DNA of 64,000 nucleotides from Jeotgalibacillus proteolyticus (GCF_002926065.1 NZ_PREZ01000007.1:171016-235015); one strand, 5' to 3'. Counted from the stretch's first letter, positions 17,364 through 26,342 are shown. Numbers and translations are program-made. Notes: a model not told the origin generated them from the letters alone.

Positions 17364-17407
17364 AAAATAAGCCTAATTCCTGGTGTCCAGTAAATTTGGC
17401 TTATTTT
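17364..17407. terminator. Terminator at the end of the yhf-nagB operon
   Basis: AAAATAAGCC (17364-17373) pairs with GGCTTATTTT (17398-17407), 18 bp after the nagB stop, and could act in both directions. An imperfect cre-like sequence lies further along at about 17268-17282, in front of the PHP gene. Confidence 0.65.
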
Positions 17408-17425
17408 GTACTTCATAAAGCATTA

Positions 17426-18175
17426 TTAGTTACTGACAGTGCTGAGCGTTCCCAGTTTCGATGCCGCTTGTTCGTCTGCTACTACAATCACATTCGGATG
17501 GTTTCTTAATACAGAAGCCGGACAAAGATTGCTGATCTCTCCATTAAACATTCGATTAAGGGCTTCAGCTTTATTCTCTCCTGATGCCAGAAGAACGATT
17601 TCTTTACTTTTTAAAATCGTAGCAATCCCCATGGTAATAGCATGTGTCGGCACCTCATCCAGACTATTAAAATAACGGGAGTTGGCTTCTCTAGTAGATT
17701 CTTCAAGCTTTGTCACATGAGTAGTACGATCAAATGGCGTTCCTGGTTCATTAAAGCCAATATGCCCATTTTCTCCAATTCCAAGAAGCTGCAGATCTAC
17801 ACCTTTCAAGTTATCAATCGCATCTTCATATTTTTGCGTTTCCAGCAGAATATTTGCAGCAGTACCGTTTGGAAGATGCACATTTTCTTTCGGTATATCA
17901 ATATGATTGAATAAATGCTCAAACATGTAATAACGATAGCTTGTTCGAGCATCAGCCGCTACCCCAACATATTCATCCAAATTGTACGTATGAACATGCT
18001 GATAGGTGGTCTTTCTCTTTTTAAAATCATCAATTAATAATTCATAGGTTCTGACAGGGGTCCCTCCTGTAGCAAGACCTAGTGAAACACTTTTAAAGAA
18101 ACGTACTTTTTCAAGAATTTTTTCTGCCGCAAAAGTACTTAATTCCTCATAATTTTTAACTTTAACAAGTTTCAT
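17426..18175 (-). CDS. nagB: Glucosamine-6-phosphate deaminase
   Basis: The 249-residue protein converts glucosamine 6-phosphate to fructose 6-phosphate and ammonia. Signature parts are GLATGGTPVRTYELL, YNLDEYVG with the catalytic Asp, GIGENGHIGFNEPG and THAITMGIATIL. The start at 18175 has GGGAGGAG 8 nt upstream. It is the last gene of the yhf-type operon, 58 bp after the YhfW homologue and ahead of a terminator. There is no nagA or N-acetylglucosamine PTS gene with it. A nagB here, not a typical member of the E. coli yhf cluster, hints that the pathway yields an amino sugar phosphate. Confidence 0.92.
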   Translation of the reverse strand: MKLVKVKNYEELSTFAAEKILEKVRFFKSVSLGLATGGTPVRTYELLIDDFKKRKTTYQHVHTYNLDEYVGVAADARTSYRYYMFEHLFNHIDIPKENVHLPNGTAANILLETQKYEDAIDNLKGVDLQLLGIGENGHIGFNEPGTPFDRTTHVTKLEESTREANSRYFNSLDEVPTHAITMGIATILKSKEIVLLASGENKAEALNRMFNGEISNLCPASVLRNHPNVIVVADEQAASKLGTLSTVSN

Positions 18176-18233
18176 CTGCTGCTGCACTCCTCCCGTTAAA
18201 GGCAAATATCAAATCTGGATTTATAATAAAGCT

Positions 18234-19421
18234 CTACAAAATTTCCTGTAGAAAGCTTTTACCAAACTCAGGTTTCTCAACACCTGCGAAATCCGCCATC
18301 GTTGCTGCAATATCAGCCATTGTATCTCTCGTTCCGATTGTAACTGCTTTTACATGTTTACCAACAATCAATATTGGCGTTTGTTCTCTAGTATGATTTG
18401 AATGGCCAATTGTTGGATCGTTCCCATGATCTGCTGTGATAATTAACAAATCGTCATCATTTATTTCGTCTATAAATGAGGCTAAAAATCGATCAGACTC
18501 TTCTAATACTTCCTTATACCACTGACTGTCTTCTTTATGTCCGGCTAGGTCTGTCTCTTGAACATTTACTAGAAAAACAGCGTTGTCTTCACTGTTTCTA
18601 TAATATCTGCGGTAGGTCTCCAGCACGTCCTTTGTATTGACTACAGGGTCTTTAAATCCCTCTGCTTGAATTACGTCAGCAGTTTTTCCAATACGGTATA
18701 CGGGAACGTTGTTTTGTTCGGCCATGTATGCAAATTGTTTTTGGTAATCAACTCCATAGCCTAAATGAAGTACGCGATACCCCTCGCCATAAACATTTGC
18801 TTTTGGACTATCCACTCCCCATTGACCAGGATGATTCTCTTTCACAACCGATAGAATGGTTTCAATGGTTGTCTTTTCATTGCCAAAAATGATTACTCTG
18901 CTTGTATCAACATTTTCTCTAACGATTTTCCCAATTACAGTAAGCTCCTCAAAAGATAGTTGGTTCAAATCACCAACGACATTTATAATGTTTCCAAGCT
19001 GTGATTCAAGATTATCTCCAATAATCACTGAACCATTAACAAGCAATGCCGTTCCCCGATCAGCTGCATATTTTACTTCATAGCCCTTTGCTTCCAGTGC
19101 AGCCTTGATTTGAATACCCACATCCATCATTAAGCGCTTATTAGGTTCTTTCGGTTTGCTTCCCATTAACTCCTGATGCCCTAAAAAAGTATCTGCTCCT
19201 GGGTGTGCTAAGTTACTTTTACCGTATGCTGCAACAGGAACACCTTCATTGTCCACTATTTTCCCAAGCCCAAGCTTATATAATGTAGGAATTGATAAAT
19301 CAACAGCTTCTCGTATATGCTTATAAGTATTGGCATTCACATCTTCAGGCTTTACAATTTTACAATCATCCATTGCCCCGATTCCGAATCCGTCGAGTAC
19401 AAGGAGAGTCATTTTTCTCAT
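18234..19421 (-). CDS. yhfW: Alkaline phosphatase superfamily enzyme, phosphopentomutase-like (YhfW homologue)
   Basis: The 395-residue protein has the metalloenzyme fold of DeoB phosphopentomutases. It shows the metal motif VLDGFGIGAM near the start, GADTFLGHQELMG around residue 75, and ITADHGNDPTIGHSNHTREQTP near the end, with Asp and His ligands. E. coli YhfW has a similar size (about 408 residues) and belongs to the same subgroup. It is not the housekeeping DeoB, which is normally next to pupG. It starts 3 bp after the YhfX homologue, so the two are translationally linked. A mutase on a sugar phosphate made by the pathway is likely; the substrate is unknown. Confidence 0.82.
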   Translation of the reverse strand: MRKMTLLVLDGFGIGAMDDCKIVKPEDVNANTYKHIREAVDLSIPTLYKLGLGKIVDNEGVPVAAYGKSNLAHPGADTFLGHQELMGSKPKEPNKRLMMDVGIQIKAALEAKGYEVKYAADRGTALLVNGSVIIGDNLESQLGNIINVVGDLNQLSFEELTVIGKIVRENVDTSRVIIFGNEKTTIETILSVVKENHPGQWGVDSPKANVYGEGYRVLHLGYGVDYQKQFAYMAEQNNVPVYRIGKTADVIQAEGFKDPVVNTKDVLETYRRYYRNSEDNAVFLVNVQETDLAGHKEDSQWYKEVLEESDRFLASFIDEINDDDLLIITADHGNDPTIGHSNHTREQTPILIVGKHVKAVTIGTRDTMADIAATMADFAGVEKPEFGKSFLQEIL

Positions 19422-19424
19422 TCC

Positions 19425-20588
19425 TTACATCCCCCTTCTTTGAAAATAAACTAACTCGGGATTATGAAAGTTCACGTTTCTTACATAGGCAACATGAGCC
19501 CTTGTAACAAAGATTTGAGTTCGAAATGCTTGTATAACTGAATCCCCAACCTTCATTTGATCTTGTTTTTTTAAACAGCCGTAATAATCAATATTATCAG
19601 GCGACACTAGATCGACAGTGGTACGCTGGTTTAGTACGTGCGATCCGTTACTCCCAAATAATGCCCCTTCCATATTTGAACGCGGATAATAACCGCCCGC
19701 AATTGTATAGGCATATTCCTCATCCATATGGGAAATTTCAGAAGTATACACAATGCTAGGAATCTCTTGCAAATCATCTCGGTAAGCATGTAAAGGCGTC
19801 GTTCCTGTCAGTGCATGACCTGGTTCACCATGAGTGACGCCAAATTCTTTTAGCATTGGAATTGTATGACAGCTTGTAGCACTGGGAGCATTAATATGAG
19901 TAACAGCAATCCCTTTATTTTCAAAGATTTCACGTGCCTTCTGAATGGTTTGAATATTAGAAGTAAAAGCGAAATCGTCTTTTTCATCTTTTATTTGTAA
20001 TACCGGAAAACTGGTTATGCCAATGACCCGAATCCCTTTTAATTTCAATATTTCATCCAAATAGCCATCCAACTGACCCAATAAGAAGCCGCCAAATTGG
20101 CCAGGATATACCATGTCCTCCGGCTTAATTACTCGAAGAATTACATTTTGAATTTTACCTAATGCAATGGCTGCATCAGATAATTGCTTCGCTCTTTCGC
20201 TCGAAAACAATGTCACTACTTCAGGCTTTAAATATGTTAAAACTTCATTCCATTGAGTCTTGCTAGGCTGTACAATATGTCCAATGTTACCAATCTCGCA
20301 ATTTGTCTTTTTGAGCTCAAATGCTTCGTCAATATCTACGGCTACTGCACGTTTAATTCCATTTTGTTCAATTACTTGTCCAACAAAGCCGCTTCGACCG
20401 ATTTGTTTTGTCATATAATATAAATTCATTCCATGCTGTTGTGCTGTTTGACTGAGCTTATTTACGTTATGTTCAAGTGAATCTAAATCAATGACATACG
20501 TATTAGCTGGAATTTTCCCCTCTTGATGGAGGTTAGCTGCAGTTCTAATTAGTCCTTCATTTCTTCTAAGTGTCATATTGATAAACAT
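19425..20588 (-). CDS. yhfX: PLP-dependent fold-III protein (YhfX homologue, alanine racemase-like)
   Basis: At 387 residues it matches the length of E. coli YhfX. The N-terminal barrel has TYVIDLDSLEHNVNKL and YYMTKQIGRSGF, where the Lys is the likely PLP Schiff base. GEPGHALTGTTPLHA and the C-terminal AHVAYVRN are typical of the C-terminal domain. Relatives include alanine racemases, ornithine racemase-like proteins and PLP decarboxylases. It may racemise or decarboxylate an amino acid. It lies 7 bp from yhfS upstream and 3 bp from yhfW downstream, in the middle of a tight operon. AAGGGGG precedes the ATG by about 10 nt. Confidence 0.85.
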   Translation of the reverse strand: MFINMTLRRNEGLIRTAANLHQEGKIPANTYVIDLDSLEHNVNKLSQTAQQHGMNLYYMTKQIGRSGFVGQVIEQNGIKRAVAVDIDEAFELKKTNCEIGNIGHIVQPSKTQWNEVLTYLKPEVVTLFSSERAKQLSDAAIALGKIQNVILRVIKPEDMVYPGQFGGFLLGQLDGYLDEILKLKGIRVIGITSFPVLQIKDEKDDFAFTSNIQTIQKAREIFENKGIAVTHINAPSATSCHTIPMLKEFGVTHGEPGHALTGTTPLHAYRDDLQEIPSIVYTSEISHMDEEYAYTIAGGYYPRSNMEGALFGSNGSHVLNQRTTVDLVSPDNIDYYGCLKKQDQMKVGDSVIQAFRTQIFVTRAHVAYVRNVNFHNPELVYFQRRGM

Positions 20589-20595
20589 GGGTGTA

Positions 20596-21702
20596 TTACC
20601 CCCTTGATATTTCTTCCATTACATTTTGTAAAATATGAACAACAGTATTTGCAGACGATTTCATAGGATTTATTCGTACCCCATGCTGTCTAAGCTCGGG
20701 TCTGCTTTCTATAAAGCTTCCAGATAGCCGGTAGATCATTGGAATTAATTCATAGCGTGACTCAGCACCAACCGGATAAGTTGCTGCCCCGAACTTAGAA
20801 GCCATTTCAATCACTTGCTCAGCAATTGGCTTCTCAAATTCTACAATGACATTTTTTGATTGTGAGTTAGTTATATAAGCCTGCTTGATTCCGCTTACCT
20901 CACCCTCGCTTAACCGGGAGCACAAATGCTCAACCTGTTCATTTTGAATGGCAAGCATCACTGGTGCAGAGGATAAACTGATGAGTAATTCGTGTGCTTC
21001 ATGGCCTTGCACTTGTCCACCACCCGAATAATTCCGGTCGTGAAGCTGCTGGATTATCTCACTTCCACCTAGAATAATTCCGATCCCCTCAGGTCCTGAA
21101 AGCTTGAAACCAGAGAATGCAGAAAAGTTTGCCCCACACTGGATGCCGATTTCTTTTGTTTTCATGGCACAGTAATTATCGTCAACCACAATCGGTAAAT
21201 TCCGACCATGTTCTCTTACAAGTGAAATGACTTCTTTCAGGTTATAAGTATCGTTCGGCTGCTGACGCGAATGCTGAACATAAAAAACCTTTGATTGTTT
21301 ATCCTCCTGATGAGCTTTAATCAATGCTGCTGGATCATTAAAATTTACACGTTTTTGCTTTAATCCCATTAAACGAAAGGTTTCTTTTGTTGTTGTATAC
21401 ATTGGTGCGTCATGAACAATACACTGTTCACCGGGCTCCATTAATACGCTAAGAATGTTTCGAATGGCGCCGGTTCCACTTCCCCGAACCAATGCACACG
21501 CTTCTGAATCGAAGGTTTTTGCCAGTACACTTTCGATCTTGGCTGTCATTAACGGACGATTATAGGCTGGATGAAGACCTACATCACCTGTCTGAAAAAA
21601 CTCATTATTTTTAAATTCCTTTGTTACTTCTTCTATTAGCCGAAATTGAAGCTCTTTCGCTTCTTGAAAAGTCATATTTTTTAATACAGATTGATCAGCC
21701 AT
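20596..21702 (-). CDS. yhfS: PLP-dependent aminotransferase-fold enzyme (YhfS homologue)
   Basis: The 368-residue protein is a fold-I PLP enzyme near E. coli YhfS (361 residues). LVRGSGTGAIRN binds cofactor phosphate, VVDDNYCAM holds the Asp that contacts the pyridine nitrogen, and FSGFKLSGPEG contains the Schiff-base Lys. HSRQQPNDTYNL resembles the cystathionine and selenocysteine synthase-like branch, so a beta- or gamma-elimination or replacement is possible as well as transamination. The ATG at 21702 has AGGA 6 nt upstream; a GTG one codon earlier is less well placed. A 120-bp gap separates it from the phosphotriesterase homologue, without a clear terminator. Confidence 0.85.
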   Translation of the reverse strand: MADQSVLKNMTFQEAKELQFRLIEEVTKEFKNNEFFQTGDVGLHPAYNRPLMTAKIESVLAKTFDSEACALVRGSGTGAIRNILSVLMEPGEQCIVHDAPMYTTTKETFRLMGLKQKRVNFNDPAALIKAHQEDKQSKVFYVQHSRQQPNDTYNLKEVISLVREHGRNLPIVVDDNYCAMKTKEIGIQCGANFSAFSGFKLSGPEGIGIILGGSEIIQQLHDRNYSGGGQVQGHEAHELLISLSSAPVMLAIQNEQVEHLCSRLSEGEVSGIKQAYITNSQSKNVIVEFEKPIAEQVIEMASKFGAATYPVGAESRYELIPMIYRLSGSFIESRPELRQHGVRINPMKSSANTVVHILQNVMEEISRG

Positions 21703-21822
21703 CACTTATCCTTCTTTCTAACATAAACAACGTTAAAGTCCATTGCTGATTGGTGTGGAAATCAAAAGACACTTTTAAATGAATTTTCGTACGTTTTTCA
21801 TTTATAAAATACTGTTATCAAA

Positions 21823-22728
21823 TTAAAAAGCTAAAAACCTACGCGGGTTTTGAACAAGCATTTTATCAATGGTTTCTTCCTTTACTCCGTTATTTAATAA
21901 TGCAGGAATGAAATCTTCGAAAAGATGATTGTAACCATAGCTTTTCAGATGAGATTTTCTTGTAATGTCACAAGATAGCATCAATTGATCTTCGTACCCG
22001 AAATTAAGTAATTCGATCAGATTGCTAAGTCTGTCTGAATCTTTTCTGTAGCTGTTTTTTCCTACTGTATCGAATTGAATAAATGCACCGCTTTTTAGCA
22101 ATTCAAGCTGCTCTTCGATATTTTCATTTAAATCCTGATGACCAAAAGAAATTCTGCTCATATCAGCATTATTTTCTTGAAAAAGATCAAGCTGCCCTTT
22201 GCCCATTGTTCCGATTTCACAATGTGTACTGATTGGAGCACCTGTTTTTTTATGAGCAAGGATTGCAGCTTCAAATACCTTCTTCTCCGTTTCGGTGATC
22301 TCTTGATAGCTGCTGCCGATTTCAGCTATCAAACCTGCTTTGATCGTCGTATCGTCCATTCCATCTTCAATTTCACGAATCATGATTTCGGCAAGCTCTT
22401 CTTTCGTTTTTTCAAAAACAAATGATGGATATACTGATTCTTTATAGAAGCCGGTAGAAGCTATAATGACTAAATTATGCTTTTTCGCTATATCGAACAT
22501 CGCTTTGGCATCCCTGCCCATCCCAATATTTGATACCTCGACGACAGTATTACATCCCGACTCGATAATTCTCTTTATTTCTTGATCCAGCGCTGGTGAT
22601 TTTTCAAGCTTGGAATCTGCATCTTTTTCCCCACGAACTTCTGATAGATCAAATACAAGATGCTCATGTATCATCGTTTTTTGTAAAAATTGAGGATCGA
22701 TTGGACCTGTAACAGATTGAATTTTCAT
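21823..22728 (-). CDS. yhfV: Phosphotriesterase-homology metallohydrolase (YhfV/Php homologue)
   Basis: The 301-residue protein belongs to the phosphotriesterase/lactonase amidohydrolase family, like E. coli Php (292 residues). Metal-binding residues are visible: HEHL near residue 23, a Glu in GLIAEIGSS where true phosphotriesterases carry a carboxylated Lys, His in STHCEIG, His in SFGHQD and Asp in LSCDIT. The Glu in place of Lys is a hallmark of the Php subgroup. In known relatives the activity is usually on lactones or other esters. It sits 53 bp after the membrane protein YhfT. GGAGAG precedes the ATG. Confidence 0.87.
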   Translation of the reverse strand: MKIQSVTGPIDPQFLQKTMIHEHLVFDLSEVRGEKDADSKLEKSPALDQEIKRIIESGCNTVVEVSNIGMGRDAKAMFDIAKKHNLVIIASTGFYKESVYPSFVFEKTKEELAEIMIREIEDGMDDTTIKAGLIAEIGSSYQEITETEKKVFEAAILAHKKTGAPISTHCEIGTMGKGQLDLFQENNADMSRISFGHQDLNENIEEQLELLKSGAFIQFDTVGKNSYRKDSDRLSNLIELLNFGYEDQLMLSCDITRKSHLKSYGYNHLFEDFIPALLNNGVKEETIDKMLVQNPRRFLAF

Positions 22729-22780
22729 ATAAAATCTCTCCTAAAGGAAAAGGTAGGAATGCTCCTACCTTTCAATGAAT

Positions 22781-24274
22781 TTATACTAATTGAAGGAAAT
22801 ACAGTACGTTCAGGATAATACCTGTTAGGATAATCGCTACTGGACCAGCAGCAAGCTTCATAACAGGACGTCCAAGTCCTTCGTTGGCAGCATACAGCAA
22901 AATGTAAATGGTTAGAGATAAGCCGACTGCTTCTGGTGCCATTACCATTGCGGCAAATGCTCCACCGATAAATAAAGCAAGCTCAATCATTGAGTTCATG
23001 GATGAACGGATGTTGTCAGATGCTTCACGCAATGAAGGGAAACGCTGAAGGAAACGTCCAATTCCACGAAGAGCAATAATTTCTAAAAATATCCAAACTG
23101 CTCCTGCAATTCCTGCCAAAAATGGATTCGGCAATAAATAGCCAATTGGGAATACAAAGGTTAAACCAACCACTCCATAAACACCTGTTGCTAAAGCAGT
23201 TGTAACAATCAATGGAATAAAACTGATTCCCCTGATAAAATCAGCGATCGCCGCACTTTGTAATAGATCGGCCTGTTCTTGACCCGTAGCCTGCCATGCC
23301 TGTTGAAGAATTGGACCAGACACTTCAGAACCAGTCATTAGCCCCATATTGGCCGCAATAGCTAAAAGTGCACCAATACCTGCTAGAATAGGAATACCTT
23401 TATAAATGCGTTTTGTACGGGCATCAAATAAACTCTCTTCATCTGTATCTACACTGATTTCTACTTTATTTTTAAGATCTTTTCTGATGGCAAAACCAAC
23501 TAACAAAATCATCCCCATTAACATCAGTACAGCGATTTGCATGGTGAAGCTTGAAATCGTCGTACCAAGTGAGAAATTATTTGTAGCTTGTGAGATTAAA
23601 TCCTGTATTTGCTGGTTATTCCCAGCAGCATCTGTAAGCGCAGTAACTTTGGCAGCAAAGTCTCCATCTGCAGGCAGCGTAACGCCAGCCAATTGACTCG
23701 CTTGCTCTAAGTTCGCATCAGCTTTTTCTGTAAAATTGCCCCCGACAACAGGCAGCAATTGACGGACAATCAATACGATAAATCCAGAAATAAGTGCTCT
23801 AACCCATCCAAATTGATAGAGAATCGCAATGATCGGAAAAGCAGTAAAGGCAACAAGTACAGGTGTTGATAGTTCACCTAGCGCGCTAAAAATATCAACC
23901 GGCAGCATGGCAAAAACGGTTTGAACGCCAGTAAGTCCAAATAATGCTACAAGTCCCCAAGCTCCACCAAGTGCTGCAGCCATCCACCATCTCGTTGCGA
24001 TAACACCTAAAATATCTGTAGGAAGGAATAACAGCCATGGATTTAATAGATCGAATGACACGGCGAACGAAATTCCAACAGATACGATAAATCCAATACT
24101 TAACCCGAATGAAATGGACGCAAGTTCCGTCCGTTTCATTCTGCCTTCCAAATATTCAGGAATAATCGGACGAATCCCATCATGAAATACCGCTTTACCC
24201 CAATGGGCAGCCATTGCCGTTAAAGCTGTAAGTGACATTATGACTAAAACTTCAATTACCGAAACATTCTCCAT
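22781..24274 (-). CDS. yhfT: YhfT-like polytopic membrane protein (putative transporter)
   Basis: The 497-residue protein has about 10-12 hydrophobic segments and a soluble loop around residues 185-240. It matches the E. coli YhfT family (434 residues), which has no proven function. AGGAGG sits before the ATG. In the operon it lies 11 bp after yhfU and before the hydrolase and PLP enzymes, so it is the natural candidate for substrate import. The preceding small genes (a stand-alone PRD protein and YhfU) recall the arrangement of soluble PTS components next to a IIC permease, but no PTS phosphorylation motif is visible here. Confidence 0.82.
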   Translation of the reverse strand: MENVSVIEVLVIMSLTALTAMAAHWGKAVFHDGIRPIIPEYLEGRMKRTELASISFGLSIGFIVSVGISFAVSFDLLNPWLLFLPTDILGVIATRWWMAAALGGAWGLVALFGLTGVQTVFAMLPVDIFSALGELSTPVLVAFTAFPIIAILYQFGWVRALISGFIVLIVRQLLPVVGGNFTEKADANLEQASQLAGVTLPADGDFAAKVTALTDAAGNNQQIQDLISQATNNFSLGTTISSFTMQIAVLMLMGMILLVGFAIRKDLKNKVEISVDTDEESLFDARTKRIYKGIPILAGIGALLAIAANMGLMTGSEVSGPILQQAWQATGQEQADLLQSAAIADFIRGISFIPLIVTTALATGVYGVVGLTFVFPIGYLLPNPFLAGIAGAVWIFLEIIALRGIGRFLQRFPSLREASDNIRSSMNSMIELALFIGGAFAAMVMAPEAVGLSLTIYILLYAANEGLGRPVMKLAAGPVAIILTGIILNVLYFLQLV

Positions 24275-24284
24275 ACCCTACCTC

Positions 24285-24659
24285 CTACGCAAGGTTATTT
24301 TTTTTAAGCAGACTATTAACAATGAGTGGAACTGCTTCTTCAATGCCTTCAACGGACATCCCAAAAGCAATTTTCCCTTCAGATACCAATTTCTCAATTT
24401 CTGCTGGATTTGGTTTTTTACCATTTTTCGCTACAGTTGAGCAATTGGCATAGCCTAAAATTCCGATACATACTGAAAGCGCAGCTCCGCCTCCACTATT
24501 ACAAGCACCTAAATAATAATCAGCTTCTCCAGCCTTTATTTTTTTTGCAGCATCAAAATCAGAAGTAACGGTTACTTGAACCTTATCTCCTCCGGCAGCT
24601 TTTGCACTTCTTTCAATAACGTCTTTTTTAAGACCTCCAATTACGATTCGTAACATCAT
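24285..24659 (-). CDS. yhfU: YhfU homologue (DUF2620)
   Basis: The 124-residue protein corresponds to E. coli YhfU (117 residues). It begins MMLRIVIGGLKKDVIE, then has DFDAAKKIKAGEADYYLGAC, a glycine-rich NSGGGAALSVCIG and KIAFGMSVEGIEEAVP. The overall beta-alpha pattern and length resemble a PTS IIB-like or small nucleotide-binding fold, but no phosphorylatable Cys is in the usual N-terminal place. The start at 24659 overlaps the yhfY stop by four bases, and AAAGGAG lies just upstream, so the two are coupled. Function is unknown; a soluble partner of YhfT is plausible. Confidence 0.8.
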   Translation of the reverse strand: MMLRIVIGGLKKDVIERSAKAAGGDKVQVTVTSDFDAAKKIKAGEADYYLGACNSGGGAALSVCIGILGYANCSTVAKNGKKPNPAEIEKLVSEGKIAFGMSVEGIEEAVPLIVNSLLKKNNLA

Positions 24660-25012
24660 GAATTCTCCTTTCCAGTTAATAAACAAAAGTATAGTGTGAT
24701 AAAAGCGGCTTCGGCATCAACATTTAAATTTCCAGCAGATAAAATCTCTTGAGCAAATTGGTAGTATTTCGGATGTGTTTCAATAACGCTTTTAAGTTCA
24801 TCTGAAATCTCTGTCACAGGATTATTTTCTGAAATTCTCTGTAGGGCCACTGACATATGACTAGCAAAAGATCCAGCACTTTCCTCTGTCAAAATTACAT
24901 CCAAATATTTTTCCACTTCATCAAAAATTCCTGGTAAACGATGATAAATTTCATCGTTTATTTGATTCGTGTCATGCAGTAAATCTACTCTTTCTTTTAA
25001 AGTAGCATCCAT
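24656..25012 (-). CDS. yhfY: Stand-alone PRD-domain protein (YhfY homologue)
   Basis: The 118-residue product is a single PTS-regulation-domain (PRD) module with no DNA- or RNA-binding part, like E. coli YhfY (120 residues). A conserved His lies in GSFASHMSVALQRI near residue 50, the usual phosphorylation site of PRDs, so HPr or another PTS protein may modify it. It overlaps yhfU by four bases, and GGGGG precedes the ATG. It begins the structural part of the operon, about 34 bp downstream of a 23-bp palindrome. It may link the pathway to the sugar status of the cell. Confidence 0.8.
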   Translation of the reverse strand: MDATLKERVDLLHDTNQINDEIYHRLPGIFDEVEKYLDVILTEESAGSFASHMSVALQRISENNPVTEISDELKSVIETHPKYYQFAQEILSAGNLNVDAEAAFITLYFCLLTGKENS

Positions 25013-25045
25013 GGTTGTTCATCCCCCTTATATTTTTAAACAAAT

Positions 25046-25068
25046 ATACAATATACTATATATTGTAT
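25046..25068. promoter_or_regulatory. YhfZ operator candidate in front of yhfY
   Basis: A 23-bp palindrome, ATACAAT-N9-ATTGTAT, lies between yhfZ and yhfY. The same 7-9-7 pattern occurs at 26404-26426. Both sites flank the yhfZ gene. Confidence 0.6.
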
Positions 25069-25179
25069 ATTGAGTTTATTAATTCTCAGAACTTTATAAA
25101 ACACAATTAATCATTCTTACCTCGGAGTTAATCACCCCCAAAAATGGATTCAAATTAAAAACCTTTATACATTAAAAAA

Positions 25180-26100
25180 CTAGTATTTTGGAATTATATT
25201 TCCCTTTACAACATCTGATTGAATTTCAACAACCTTATTTTTTGAAAGCTGATCAATAATGTACTCCATCTTACGATTATCCTTCTTTATCACACAAACC
25301 GCTTCATTCATTTGACTTTCATAGTTGATTGCCAGAGGTGAAGCAAGTGGTTTAATATTAAATAATGTGGGATCTATTTCATCAACATTCCAAATCGTTG
25401 CATCAATTGTTTTTGCCTTTAGATGTTGAAGCATATGCATATAATTAAATTCAAGGTACTCAATCGTTAACCCTGTTGCTTCAGCCTGCGTTAATATTTT
25501 TTGATCCATTGAAAAACTGTCGATCCCAACCTTCATTCCATCTTTGAGTTGTTTGTTTTCTAAATTTGAAAAAATAACAGCATGTTCTGAAACATATGTT
25601 TTTATTCCAAATTCCAATGCTATTTTTAAATTACTTTCATTTTTCAACGCTTCCTGAGCAGAATACTTTGAGACAAGGGCAAAATCGTATCGTCCTTCCT
25701 TTACTCCTTCAAGCCTAAGCTTAGAGCCTCTCATGAATGCAATATTTAGAGAAAGTCCTATTCCTTCTAATTCAGAAGTAAGTCCCGTTGCGAGCCCTTC
25801 ATACTTTTTAGAATAAGGGAGCGGCATTACTGCAGTAATTTGATTTACTCCTGAAAACAGGAGTAAATTCGACAAATTCTTAGATCTTAGAAATGTGCCT
25901 AAATGGCCTCTTGGTTCAAGTGCTATACATTTTTCTTTCTCCAGCCTTTTTAATGCAGACTGGGTGGTTCCTCTTCCCACTTGATATTTCTCAGAGAAAT
26001 CACCTACTTTCGGCAGTCTCTCACCTACTTCAATAAAGAGCAATTCTTCAGCAATTTTTTGTAAAACTATTCCTTTTTTTGAATAGAGATCTTCTCTCAT
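25180..26100 (-). CDS. yhfZ: YhfZ-type transcriptional regulator
   Basis: The 306-residue protein matches E. coli YhfZ (301 residues). The N-terminal about 75 residues form a GntR-like winged helix (GERLPKVGDFSEKYQVGRGTTQSALKRLEKE). The rest reads like a periplasmic-binding-protein-type effector domain (LLLFSGVNQITAVMPLPYSKKYEGLATGL, then alternating beta strands), which would bind a small ligand. It precedes yhfY on the same strand but with its own promoter region. The two matching palindromes on either side fit autoregulation plus control of the downstream operon. AAGGTG lies before the ATG. Confidence 0.85.
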   Translation of the reverse strand: MREDLYSKKGIVLQKIAEELLFIEVGERLPKVGDFSEKYQVGRGTTQSALKRLEKEKCIALEPRGHLGTFLRSKNLSNLLLFSGVNQITAVMPLPYSKKYEGLATGLTSELEGIGLSLNIAFMRGSKLRLEGVKEGRYDFALVSKYSAQEALKNESNLKIALEFGIKTYVSEHAVIFSNLENKQLKDGMKVGIDSFSMDQKILTQAEATGLTIEYLEFNYMHMLQHLKAKTIDATIWNVDEIDPTLFNIKPLASPLAINYESQMNEAVCVIKKDNRKMEYIIDQLSKNKVVEIQSDVVKGNIIPKY

Positions 26101-26326
26101 TCCACATCACCTTTATTCCAATGTACATTTTTTTGTATTTTCACATCATTAATTTATCATACCCAGAAAACAATTTCTATATTTTTTTCAGAATATTTAA
26201 TCTAGTTATCCATTGCCCTTGAAGGAACAATGTAATTAAAAGTGTAATAGCTAATTTATTTAATCGATTATTTCAAAAATTATTGTACAATTTTTTGCAA
26301 CTGCTCTTTACACAAACTATCATATA

Positions 26327-26342
26327 AAGAAAACGTTTTCAA
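26327..26342. promoter_or_regulatory. Catabolite-responsive element (cre)
   Basis: TTGAAAACGTTTTCTT (minus strand) matches the Bacillus cre consensus WTGNAANCGNWWNCW at every position. It lies between divergent yhfZ and the HAD gene, so CcpA could act on either. Confidence 0.65.
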
